From the IMG/VR virus record IMGVR_UViG_3300044742_000190, positions 1 through 29,399 of that record: DNA of 29,399 bases; one strand, given 5' to 3'. The translations under genes and the position numbers were made by a program. Below, piece by piece: positions 22,920 through 29,399 of this stretch. The DNA comes from a virus. Position 1 is the first letter of the stretch. Every line of letters begins with the position of its first letter. The notes under the pieces were generated by a model, which saw only the letters and a program-made list of their open reading frames with translations, was not told where the DNA came from and did not search any database.

Positions 22920-23320
22920 TCCGGGCGCACCCTGTAAGAAAGGACCCCTTCTCGCGACTCCACGGCCATCACCTTCCGCGTGAAGGCTCCCGCAGCAGGA
23001 ACGATCGTGAGAGCTATGCCTGGACGAACCACGGTGAAGAGGCCGTCCGTGTCTCGCCGCATGTAGATCAGGTCAAAGAGCGTGTCTGCCGTCTCGATCT
23101 CCTCGAAGACCTCGTAGAAGTTGTCGACGACGTTCCCTTCACGAAGGTCGGGAAGCTGGAGGCCCGCGCGGCGGTAGATTTCGATCGCGATCCCCAGGCA
23201 ATCGATCGTCTTGTTCTCGCCCCTGGCGTCCCGGACGTAGCGGTACTGAAGCAAATCCTCGTACTCGACCTCGAGTGTCGGGAAGCTCGCGGAAATCTCC
23301 GATAGGCTCTGGAGTTTCAC
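22907..23320 (-). CDS. NlpC/P60-like tail tip protein, probably inactive
   Basis: 137 residues, GTG start overlapping the stop of the L-like gene (GTGA). The family's catalytic Cys motif is present (TIDCLGIAIEIYRR, Cys41). However, the whole protein contains no histidine, and the usual HVGI strand is replaced by VVRPGIAL (97-104), so the catalytic His is missing. It is in the position of lambda K, a tail-tip component with a cysteine-peptidase domain. Most likely structural rather than peptidoglycan-cutting. The upstream in-frame ATG at 23407 adds residues from inside the L-like gene and was rejected. Confidence 0.78.
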   Translation of the reverse strand: MKLQSLSEISASFPTLEVEYEDLLQYRYVRDARGENKTIDCLGIAIEIYRRAGLQLPDLREGNVVDNFYEVFEEIETADTLFDLIYMRRDTDGLFTVVRPGIALTIVPAAGAFTRKVMAVESREGVLSYRVRPECLP

Positions 23321-24564
23321 CGTCTCGGTATCCCGTCGAATAGGAAGATCCGGTGGACGTTGTCCTTCACACGGCAGCCGTCGACGCCCTCCTTCGTGCG
23401 ATCGCAAGTGCTCGGACCACCAGACGTGAACCTGAAGAACGGATAGCTGGCCGATAGACCCTGGCCCTCACCGCCGCCAATCGCTGCACCTATCCGGATC
23501 TCCGTGCTCATGGGGACCGTAGCCTGGGTGAGTTCAACCCAGTCCGTGTTCTCTACTAGCGCGTAGTAGAGGGTGAACAAGTCGCCTACCCGCTTCATGC
23601 GTAAGTAGCGCGGGTCCGGTTGCGTAGCGGCTACAGAAGTCTCTTGCGATCCGTCGATAGATGATCGCACCGTCAAGCTGATGTCCTCGCCGGTCTTACG
23701 TGTGCGTGCCAAGAAGATCCACGAGTCCTGCGGAGCTCCGTCCTCTTGGCATAGCATGCCGAGCAGGCCGCTCTCGCGTGTGCCGAAGACATTCACCTTC
23801 GTGTAGCAGTCGAAGTCGCCGGACAACTTCTTGTAGAGGAACGGCCCGTTTCGATTCGCACCAGACCAAGTAACGTCACTGGAAAAGGTCTCGAGGTAGA
23901 GGCTCCCGAATTCCGCCGTGTTCACATCTGCCGTCGATGCCTTCGTCATGTTCAGCGCGTACCAACCGTACCTGCGCTTCTGCTCCGAGTCGGTAACCGC
24001 TCCATTGACCAGAAGCTGGGTAGTGTCCGCCTCGAACTCATCCGAGGGAAAGCCGCAGCCGTTCCCGAGCTCGAAGCGCCGTTCCCAGTCGTGCAGGCAG
24101 CGGATTCTCTGGTAGCGCCGCCACGGGAGACGCCTACGGAAGAGGTTCGAGTATCCAAGCGTTATGCTCGCAACCTCGCGGGTGTACGCCTGTCCCTGGA
24201 TCGTGTACGTCTCCACCACGGCATCTGCCGGTGAGAGCGTCGAGACCGGAACCGTAGTGATCGTGACCCGCCGCCCGTCAAGCTCGTACTGCTCAATGTA
24301 GCCGCCTGGGACTCCGTCTATGTTTGAGACCTGAACCTCGAAGCTTCCGATTTCCCCGGCAATGGATTGCTCGACGTTCCCGCGCGCTATACCCGCAGGC
24401 GTGTAAACGTTCCCGTCGTACGTTATCGTGCCGCCTGTAGGGTTTCCTTCGACGAGCCGGACGGTGATCGCGTCTGTGATCGATATGTCGTAGAGGACGG
24501 CGATCGGCGAGACCTGGTTGTCCCCGGCCTTCCAGTCCTTCAGCGCCTGCGAGAGCGTGATCAC
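23317..24564 (-). CDS. Minor tail protein L-like with inserted domain
   Basis: 415 residues. The N-terminal 140 residues resemble L-type/DUF2163-like minor tail proteins. Cys156 and Cys170 form a first pair; Cys387 and Cys397 a second (CDRTKEGVDGC), followed by GIPRR, as in lambda gpL, whose four Cys bind an iron-sulfur cluster. Between the pairs lie about 200 residues of a beta-sandwich resembling DUF1349/laminin-like domains (KLSGDFDCYTKV; DSWIFLARTRK; RYLRMKRVGDLFTLYYALVE). This insertion is unusual and may bind glycan. Overlaps both neighbours (ATGA, GTGA). Confidence 0.82.
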   Translation of the reverse strand: MITLSQALKDWKAGDNQVSPIAVLYDISITDAITVRLVEGNPTGGTITYDGNVYTPAGIARGNVEQSIAGEIGSFEVQVSNIDGVPGGYIEQYELDGRRVTITTVPVSTLSPADAVVETYTIQGQAYTREVASITLGYSNLFRRRLPWRRYQRIRCLHDWERRFELGNGCGFPSDEFEADTTQLLVNGAVTDSEQKRRYGWYALNMTKASTADVNTAEFGSLYLETFSSDVTWSGANRNGPFLYKKLSGDFDCYTKVNVFGTRESGLLGMLCQEDGAPQDSWIFLARTRKTGEDISLTVRSSIDGSQETSVAATQPDPRYLRMKRVGDLFTLYYALVENTDWVELTQATVPMSTEIRIGAAIGGGEGQGLSASYPFFRFTSGGPSTCDRTKEGVDGCRVKDNVHRIFLFDGIPRR

Positions 24565-25247
24565 GAGTAGGTCTCCTCGAGATCGAGCGTGATCAGGTAC
24601 GTCGCGCCTGGACCGCGCTGCGCCCGGAAGCCGTTACCGATGAGCTTGCAGGTCGGGATCTCCCTGGCAGTGTTCGTCGTCTGCGGAGCGTCCGTGCCCG
24701 TCAGGAGCGCGCCGTCAGGCTGCGTCCAGGTACGAGCGGTGACCGTCGTCTGCTCGACCTCCGTCCCTGCCGCTCCCTGCGTGGCGTAGATCACCGCCTC
24801 CGTGACGCTCGGCGGGAATACCGGTAGCGAAACCACGATCAGGTTGTTCAGCGGGATGGTGAGGCTTGCAGCCGGGGAAGCGCGGGTGATCCCTAGCGCC
24901 GTCTGCCATGCGAACTTGCAGAAGATCGTGCGCTCGGCCTGCGCGCCTGAGACGACTGCCGTAAGCGTCGGCGCTGCGTCCGGCGAGGCCACGAACTCGG
25001 GCCACGCGTAGAAGAAGCGCCCGGCGGGTCCGACGTGCCTCTGGAAGAAGCTCGCGATGTACTCGTAGGGTGTCCGGTCCCGGCACTTGTAGACCAGGTT
25101 CTCGAGGCGCCTGAGCGCCTTCTCGGATACCGCGCGCGACTTCCAGCCGCCTATCTCGCGCTCGTCCTCGGCAACGTTATAGATCGGCGTGATCGTGTAC
25201 TCCCGCTGGAGGAGCGCGCCGTAAGCCTCTGGCGTGAAGGTGTCCAC
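24561..25247 (-). CDS. Minor tail protein M-like
   Basis: 228 residues, GTG start just after the tape-measure stop (TAGCGTG). The pattern of a Tyr/Asp-rich N-terminus (MDTFTPEAYGALLQREYT), a helical segment with IASFFQRHVGPAGRFFYAWP, and a beta-rich C-terminus matches DUF2460/gpM-like minor tail proteins, which sit between the tape measure and the tail tip. Position after the tape measure and before the L-like gene agrees with this. Exact family is by position and pattern. Confidence 0.72.
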   Translation of the reverse strand: MDTFTPEAYGALLQREYTITPIYNVAEDEREIGGWKSRAVSEKALRRLENLVYKCRDRTPYEYIASFFQRHVGPAGRFFYAWPEFVASPDAAPTLTAVVSGAQAERTIFCKFAWQTALGITRASPAASLTIPLNNLIVVSLPVFPPSVTEAVIYATQGAAGTEVEQTTVTARTWTQPDGALLTGTDAPQTTNTAREIPTCKLIGNGFRAQRGPGATYLITLDLEETYS

Positions 25248-25248
25248 G

Positions 25249-27456
25249 CTACGCCGCCCTCAGTTGCTCGCGGTAGTTGGACGACTCCCGTACTCCCTGC
25301 GCGACGGCCTGCCTGATCTGCTCGACGTTCCGCGCAAAGAGCGCCTTCTCGCCGATCGTGCCGTTGTAGTTCACGGTCACGTTCACGACCTGGCTGTTGC
25401 CGCCGCGTGCGCCGACCGTCTGGACGCCCAGGTCCCCGCGACTGTTCCGCATGAGCGGCAGGACTGCTTCGGGCCGGCCAGCCTCGGCTATCTGGAAGGT
25501 TCCGCCTGGAGGCGCGATCACGTCGCCACGCGCGAGGCCAGGAACACGCTCGGGCGACCCGGCTATGACTCCACCCTGCGCAAAGGCGAGGCCGCCAATA
25601 GAGCCAAGCGAGGACTGAACCGCCTTCAAGATCAGCGTCTGGATTATGATCCGCTGAATGTCGTTCAGCGTGCTCTTGGCGAAGTCTCGGAAGGCTTCCT
25701 TGGCGCTTTTCGTTCCTTCTGCGACCGCGATGAGGCCGTCTGAGAGGTTCGTGGCCAGCGCGTCAGATACACCGAGAACAGCGTCACGCGCCGCGAACCC
25801 AAACTCCTTCGAGTCCTCGCGCAGCTTGCTGAAGGCACCAGTGAGTCCGCTCACGGCGTTCTGGGCACGTTGGAGCTGTGCCTCTTCGTCCGCGGCGAGC
25901 CTCAGTTGCTCGTTACGACGGCCAGCGAACTCCTGCTGCGCCTCTATGAGCTCTTGAGACTGACGCAAGCGCTTCCTGAAAGCCTTGTCCTCTGCGGCGT
26001 TCAGCTCCTCTACCGCCAGCCTGCGATCGTCCAGCGCCTTGAGCTCGGCAAGGCCAGAGACCACCAGCGCCCTCCCGCCATCCACCGTCGCTGCAACGCG
26101 GTCCTTGACCGAACGAACCAGATCCTTGAGTACCTTGTCCTGGTCCTCATAGGCTTCCGTCAGCTTCTCCGTTGGAAGAAGCGGCACAAGCTCATTCGAC
26201 AGGGCCAGAGCTTTGTTGTTTTTCAGTACCTCTTCCTGGGCATCCGCCACTCCGCGTATCGCGTCGGCTGCGGCCTTGGCGCCCCTCTCGACACCACCAG
26301 AGGCAAGCTCTGCCTGCTTGGCCTGCGCTGTGGAGAGATCGGCGCTTCGCTGCGTTATGTCGTTCAGCTCTTTCTGAGCGGCTGCCAGAGCTGCTTGTTC
26401 CTTCCGCCGCTCTGCGAAGATCGCAGCCGACCTCGTCGGGTCGCCAAAGATATCGACGCCCTGGTCGCTGAGCTTCGTCAGTTGATCGTTGAGCGCTTCG
26501 ATGCGCCGCTGGATCTTGTTAACCTCGTTTGTGGCACTGTTGAAGTTGAAATCAGTCAGCGCAGTCTGCGCGAAGTTTACAACTTCGCTTATACCCTGGA
26601 ATGTCTTCCCGACGATCGTTCCGAACTCACCTGCGGACTGTATAATGTCCGCGAAGAAACGCAGAATCGCAGGTCTGTTCGCTACGAGGCTTTCAGTAGC
26701 AGACGTAAATATCCTCGAAAGCTCTGGCAGTAGCGGAAGGATTACCTGATTTCGGAACCCCTTAAGCGCGCCGGAAAGCTCCCCGATTGCGTCGTTGAAC
26801 TTGTCTGCACCGGCTGCTGCTGGACCCGAAATCGAAAGGCCAAGCTCGCGCGCCTTCTTCGTGGCGGCGTCGAGGTCCTCGGCGAAGAGCTGGAGGAAGG
26901 AACCGCCGCCTCGGCCGAACAACTTCGAGGTGACGAAGAGCTTCTCGGACTCAGGCAACGCACGGATCGCACGCGCCGTGGCCAGGAACTTGTCCGAGAG
27001 CGAGGCGTTCGACGTGAGCAGATCCTGCGTCTGCTGGTCGAGCTGCTTCAGTGCCTTGAGCGCAGGCCCGCCGCCAGTCGCAGCGATCTCGCCCAGGTTC
27101 TTCCCGAGCGTCCGAATACCGACCTCGAGCTCCCCGATACCCACGCCTGCCTGGCCGCCGGCGAACTGAAGCTCGGACAAGAACTCCGTCGAGGTCCCGA
27201 GCTGCTTCGAAAGGTCGCGCAGGCTGTCGGCCTCGTTGGCAGTCGCCTTGACCAGATCGGTAAGGCCCTTGATCGTGAAAGCCACGCCGAGGCCAGCGAG
27301 AGCGCCCTTGAGGGAGAAGACAGCGCCTGTGACGCTCTTGAACGCGCCAAGAGCGCCGGAGCCGAAACCCTTGACGACGGAGTTTAGCTTGCCGAATTGG
27401 GCCGAGGCGAAATCGCGAAGGCGCACCTCAATATTGAGCTGTTCGGAGCTAGCCAC
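25249..27456 (-). CDS. Tape measure protein
   Basis: 735 residues. N-terminal hydrophobic segments (GSGALGAFKSVTGAVFSLKG), long alpha-helical middle with Ala/Gln-rich coils, and a C-terminal Gly-rich hydrophobic part. The extreme end (VVNVTVNYNGTIGEKALFAR, then YREQLRAA) is the typical TMP tail. It sets tail length and is ejected with the DNA. GTG start with AGAGG seven bases upstream; the start overlaps the GT frameshift product by 8 nt. Short for the family, suggesting a tail of modest length. Ends in TAG. Confidence 0.93.
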   Translation of the reverse strand: MASSEQLNIEVRLRDFASAQFGKLNSVVKGFGSGALGAFKSVTGAVFSLKGALAGLGVAFTIKGLTDLVKATANEADSLRDLSKQLGTSTEFLSELQFAGGQAGVGIGELEVGIRTLGKNLGEIAATGGGPALKALKQLDQQTQDLLTSNASLSDKFLATARAIRALPESEKLFVTSKLFGRGGGSFLQLFAEDLDAATKKARELGLSISGPAAAGADKFNDAIGELSGALKGFRNQVILPLLPELSRIFTSATESLVANRPAILRFFADIIQSAGEFGTIVGKTFQGISEVVNFAQTALTDFNFNSATNEVNKIQRRIEALNDQLTKLSDQGVDIFGDPTRSAAIFAERRKEQAALAAAQKELNDITQRSADLSTAQAKQAELASGGVERGAKAAADAIRGVADAQEEVLKNNKALALSNELVPLLPTEKLTEAYEDQDKVLKDLVRSVKDRVAATVDGGRALVVSGLAELKALDDRRLAVEELNAAEDKAFRKRLRQSQELIEAQQEFAGRRNEQLRLAADEEAQLQRAQNAVSGLTGAFSKLREDSKEFGFAARDAVLGVSDALATNLSDGLIAVAEGTKSAKEAFRDFAKSTLNDIQRIIIQTLILKAVQSSLGSIGGLAFAQGGVIAGSPERVPGLARGDVIAPPGGTFQIAEAGRPEAVLPLMRNSRGDLGVQTVGARGGNSQVVNVTVNYNGTIGEKALFARNVEQIRQAVAQGVRESSNYREQLRAA

Positions 27457-28194
27457 TGGCAGGCCTCTTGTCCATGGCTTCCTGCATCAGTTGTTTCGCC
27501 CGATCAAGGAGACGCATGGCAAACAAATACGCTGCCGGCTGCTGATATAGTCCTCCCGCGAAAGGAAAAGCTCGCGGCCACAGGTCATGCAGCGACAGAA
27601 ACTCCCAACACCAGGAGGTATCGAAGCTCGAAGGACAGGCGTCGACTGGCTGGTACCCGTAGCCGAAGCAGAGCTGGCAAGAGCTATCAAAGCCATCGCA
27701 GCCAGTGCAAGGGACGACAAGGAAGCCATCAGAAGGCCAGATGCATACACCGTCGCTTCGCTCTCCTCCGCATCCGTCGTGTCTGGCGCATCCACGTGGT
27801 ATCTCGAGTCCTGTCTGGAAGGTTGCGCCGTAGCTCCTGGCTACGGCTATCAGGAGTTTTTTGCGGCGTCCTCCGTGAATCGCGTCTTGTCAAGGATCGC
27901 GTTGGCAAGCTCGATCGCGTATGGCTGGACGTTGTCGAGCGTGTCCTTGTGGAGCACGTTCGTCTTCTTGAACTCAATCTCGCTACCGTTCTCGTTCAAG
28001 AAATTCGTCCACCCCAGAAGGCCGTAGTTGAGAACCTTACGGATCGTTACGAGCGTGTTCTGCTCCGAGACAACTTCCTCTCGCTCGCTCCACGTGAGCG
28101 TTCTCAGCCTGTAGACCGTTTGCTTGCTGCGATCAAGATCCTTGTCGCACTTGCAAACGTAGTCGAATTCACCTAGCGACGGCGCGACAGGCAT
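27449..28194 (-). CDS. Tail assembly chaperone GT, made by -1 frameshift
   Basis: Starting with the G frame (28194) and slipping -1 at A AAA AAC (27862-27856), the ribosome reads 135 further codons to TAG at 27451-27449. The extension has the hallmarks of lambda T-like domains: Cys-rich zinc-like motifs (VPCTGCDGFDSSCQLCFGYG, then ACP) and a C-terminal FAGGLYQQPAAYLFAMRLLD. The fused product of about 248 residues would partner the tape measure during tail assembly. The extension overlaps the tape-measure start by 8 nt. Other frames in this stretch, including a longer-looking one at 27487-27795, lack these features. The join and slip site are read directly; the ratio of products is unknown. 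Confidence 0.85.
27827..27862 (-). promoter_or_regulatory. -1 ribosomal frameshift signal with hairpin
   Basis: Slippery heptamer A AAA AAC in zero-frame phase GCA AAA AAC (27864-27856), then an 8-nt spacer, then a perfect 8-bp stem GCCGTAGC/GCTACGGC (27847-27840 and 27834-27827) with loop CAGGA (27839-27835). The loop is complementary to TCCTG (27855-27851), which lies directly after the slip site, so an H-type pseudoknot or alternative stem is possible. Confidence 0.8.
27850..28194 (-). CDS. Tail assembly chaperone G
   Basis: 114 residues, the unshifted product. Polar and helical, with a long central helix (LTWSEREEVVSEQNTLVTIRK) and NYGLLGWTNFLNENG, consistent with phage tail-chaperone G proteins. 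Its end DAAKNS lies on the slippery site; normal termination gives G, frameshift gives GT. Strong site GAGGAG five bases before ATG, which overlaps the stop of the preceding gene (TGATG). Confidence 0.82.
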   Translation of the reverse strand: MPVAPSLGEFDYVCKCDKDLDRSKQTVYRLRTLTWSEREEVVSEQNTLVTIRKVLNYGLLGWTNFLNENGSEIEFKKTNVLHKDTLDNVQPYAIELANAILDKTRFTEDAAKNS

Positions 28195-28472
28195 CAGTCT
28201 CCTCTAAGTTGTTCTCTGTACGGCCCAGAACGCTTAAGCTGGTCCGCGACAGCCTGTTGAATCTGCTCTCGATTCCTCTTGAAGAGTTCACGCTCTCCGT
28301 TGACGTTCACAACGACGACGGTCTTAAGCTCTGAGACTTCCTTCCTCAGAGCCGCCAGCGCTTCGCTAAAACCTACGCAACACGCGCAGCAATTCGAGCG
28401 CTCACCTAAAAGCACTTGCTCTGGCTTGATCACGCCGCCAGTGGCGAATCCGTCACCGGTAGTACAGGACAT
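28194..28472 (-). CDS. Small protein with tape-measure-like C-terminus
   Basis: 92 residues. It starts MSCTTGDGFATGGVIKPEQV, has a Cys-rich NCCACC, a short helix, and ends VVVVNVNGERELFKRN.. EQIQQAVADQLKRSGPYREQ. That ending matches the last ~45 residues of the tape measure (VVNVTVNYNG..; NVEQIRQAVAQG; YREQLRAA) and the FATGGVI segment matches FAQGGVI in the tape measure, so this is a second, free-standing TMP C-terminus. Starts inside the tail-tube gene's last codons (20-nt overlap), weak site GAGG. It may act in tail initiation or termination. Confidence 0.72.
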   Translation of the reverse strand: MSCTTGDGFATGGVIKPEQVLLGERSNCCACCVGFSEALAALRKEVSELKTVVVVNVNGERELFKRNREQIQQAVADQLKRSGPYREQLRGD

Positions 28473-29399
28473 AGTCCTCGTCCAGAGCAACCGACCTATT
28501 CAAAAACACCGTCAACCCAGCCGTCTGCCTTCCCGCTCGCACGCCTTCCGAGTGCTCCCGAATCTGGCACTTCGTTGCCGCAATCTCGATCAGGTTCGGA
28601 GTCGTCCCGACAATGATCGAGCACGTGAACTCGTTGCCTGAGCTCAACAGGCCGTAGTCGTCGAACACGCTCGTCTTCTGGCGCAGCGGTCCGATCGTCA
28701 GCTTCGGCTCGCGGCGTGCGATCCGGCTTGCTATGTAGCCGCTCACTCCGCCGGACGTCGTCGGGTCAGGGTCGCTCTCGATCACGTTCCCGAAGTCGAG
28801 CGCGAACGAGTCCGGTATGATCGGCACCCCGTTCAGCTGGACGACGGCGTTCAGGAACTTCGGAGCGTTCCCGGTCTCGTAGGTGAACCCCGTGAAGAAC
28901 GAACCCGCTCCAATGAAATCGAGCGGTCCCGTGAACTCGGCGTTGAACCTGATCGCGTCAAGTGCCGCGCCGCTGATCGAGCCTGTGCCGGCCGATCCAC
29001 GCAGCCGATAGAGCTGGTCCTCGGCTGACGTTCCCTCGCTATTCTTCGCCGCACGCTGGATCGTCAGGTTCTGGAGGCCGCTCGAGCGCGGCTTGTACTT
29101 GACGGCGTAGAAAGTGCTGGTGCCGGAAGTCGTCGTCGACTCGGCACCAACAGTCACCACGTCCGACGCAGCCAGGTTGCCGCCAGTCAGGACGATATAG
29201 CGCATGGCACCAGCGCCGTTACGGTCCGCCTCGACAATGCCGGTCTTCGAGCCGGTGGCCGAGTAGATCGACCCGGCCGTAAGAGTGCCGTCACCGCCTG
29301 TAATCGCGCCTACCGTGATCTGGCTCACGATCTGCTCTTGCAAGCCGCAGCCACGGAGATACGTCCCGAGAGCGGGAGGAGTGCCGACGACACCGCTTG
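28453..29399 (-). CDS. Major tail tube protein (5' end beyond window)
   Basis: Partial gene; the frame stays open to the right edge, and the incoming residues (SGVVGTPPALGTYLRGCGLQ) match the start region of phage tail tube proteins (GTPPALGxxLRACG), so the TTG at 29343 is not the start. Mostly beta-rich with repeated Thr/Gly strands (TGGDGTLTAGSIYSATGSKT; PKLTIGPLRQKTSVFDDYGL) and the ending LNRSVALDEDYVLYYR, consistent with a tail-tube subunit. It precedes the chaperone and tape-measure genes as expected. Stop TGA. Confidence 0.82.
   Translation of the reverse strand, partial: SGVVGTPPALGTYLRGCGLQEQIVSQITVGAITGGDGTLTAGSIYSATGSKTGIVEADRNGAGAMRYIVLTGGNLAASDVVTVGAESTTTSGTSTFYAVKYKPRSSGLQNLTIQRAAKNSEGTSAEDQLYRLRGSAGTGSISGAALDAIRFNAEFTGPLDFIGAGSFFTGFTYETGNAPKFLNAVVQLNGVPIIPDSFALDFGNVIESDPDPTTSGGVSGYIASRIARREPKLTIGPLRQKTSVFDDYGLLSSGNEFTCSIIVGTTPNLIEIAATKCQIREHSEGVRAGRQTAGLTVFLNRSVALDEDYVLYYR

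Noticed and set aside
27487-27795. A 102-codon frame between the chaperone and tape-measure genes, with CxxC pairs
   Set aside because: It overlaps the -1 extension of GT, which has much better motifs and an explained start by frameshift; this frame has a weak GTG start and an odd Ala/Ser-rich middle.
16991-28194. Reassignment of UAG to an amino acid in this phage
   Set aside because: UAG ends the tape measure, GT, dockerin and 8848 genes in ordinary positions, so it is used as a stop here.
28453-29343. Tail tube gene starting at TTG 29343
   Set aside because: The frame continues upstream with a sequence typical of tail-tube N-terminal regions to the window edge, so the gene is cut by the window.
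1-29399. CRISPR array, rRNA, insertion sequence
   Set aside because: No regularly spaced direct repeats, rRNA-like stretches or transposase genes were seen.

Overview
The window looks like part of a temperate, lambda-like siphovirus genome. It carries an ordered tail module (tail tube, G/GT chaperone with a frameshift, tape measure, minor tail proteins, L/K/J-like tip proteins, fibre), a tyrosine integrase with a separate excisionase-like gene, and a phage recombination set (Sak4-like ATPase, SSB-like protein, RecD2-like helicase, ERCC4 nuclease). No bacterial housekeeping gene, rRNA or tRNA was found. Phage genes lie on both sides of the integrase, which fits a free or circularly permuted virus genome better than a prophage cut at its attachment site. 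The sequence is GC-rich. A two-repeat dockerin protein of a type common in Planctomycetota and similar lineages, together with two glycan-lyase-like proteins, hints at a polysaccharide-coated host of that kind; this is a weak inference.

Layout. 1-7037 (minus): a tightly coupled early operon. It begins with small membrane, zinc-finger and unknown genes (7037 down to 4357), nearly all joined by 4-nt ATGA/GTGA overlaps, and ends with the recombination genes (4244 down to 6). 7038-7551: the only long gene-free stretch, holding a consensus-like minus-strand promoter with a palindrome in its spacer and, about 200 nt downstream, a strong terminator-like hairpin. 7552-8722 (minus): integrase plus a small basic protein. 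8848-10413 (plus): a small unknown gene, a helical-repeat-like protein, a promoter, a small gene and an excisionase-like HTH gene. 10391-10735 (minus): secreted dockerin-like protein. 10858-11250 (plus): lipoprotein. 11268-29399 (minus): the late operon, read from right to left. It starts with the tail tube gene (cut by the right edge) and runs through tail assembly, tip and fibre genes, then membrane/coiled-coil proteins and a cluster of glycan-active or glycan-binding proteins (heparinase II/III-like, LamG-like, heparin-lyase-like), interrupted by an HNH endonuclease gene.

The most notable points are: (1) a -1 frameshift signal in the tail chaperone gene, with an A AAA AAC slippery site and a perfect 8-bp hairpin whose loop can pair with bases next to the slip site; (2) tandem paralogous membrane/coiled-coil genes, one split by an in-frame amber codon; (3) an L-like minor tail protein whose two cysteine pairs are separated by a large inserted beta-sandwich; (4) a second, free-standing copy of the tape-measure C-terminus; (5) a repeated stop/RBS/start junction cassette in the small-gene operon; (6) several very short membrane peptides easily missed by gene callers. 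No capsid, terminase, portal or recognisable endolysin gene lies in the window.
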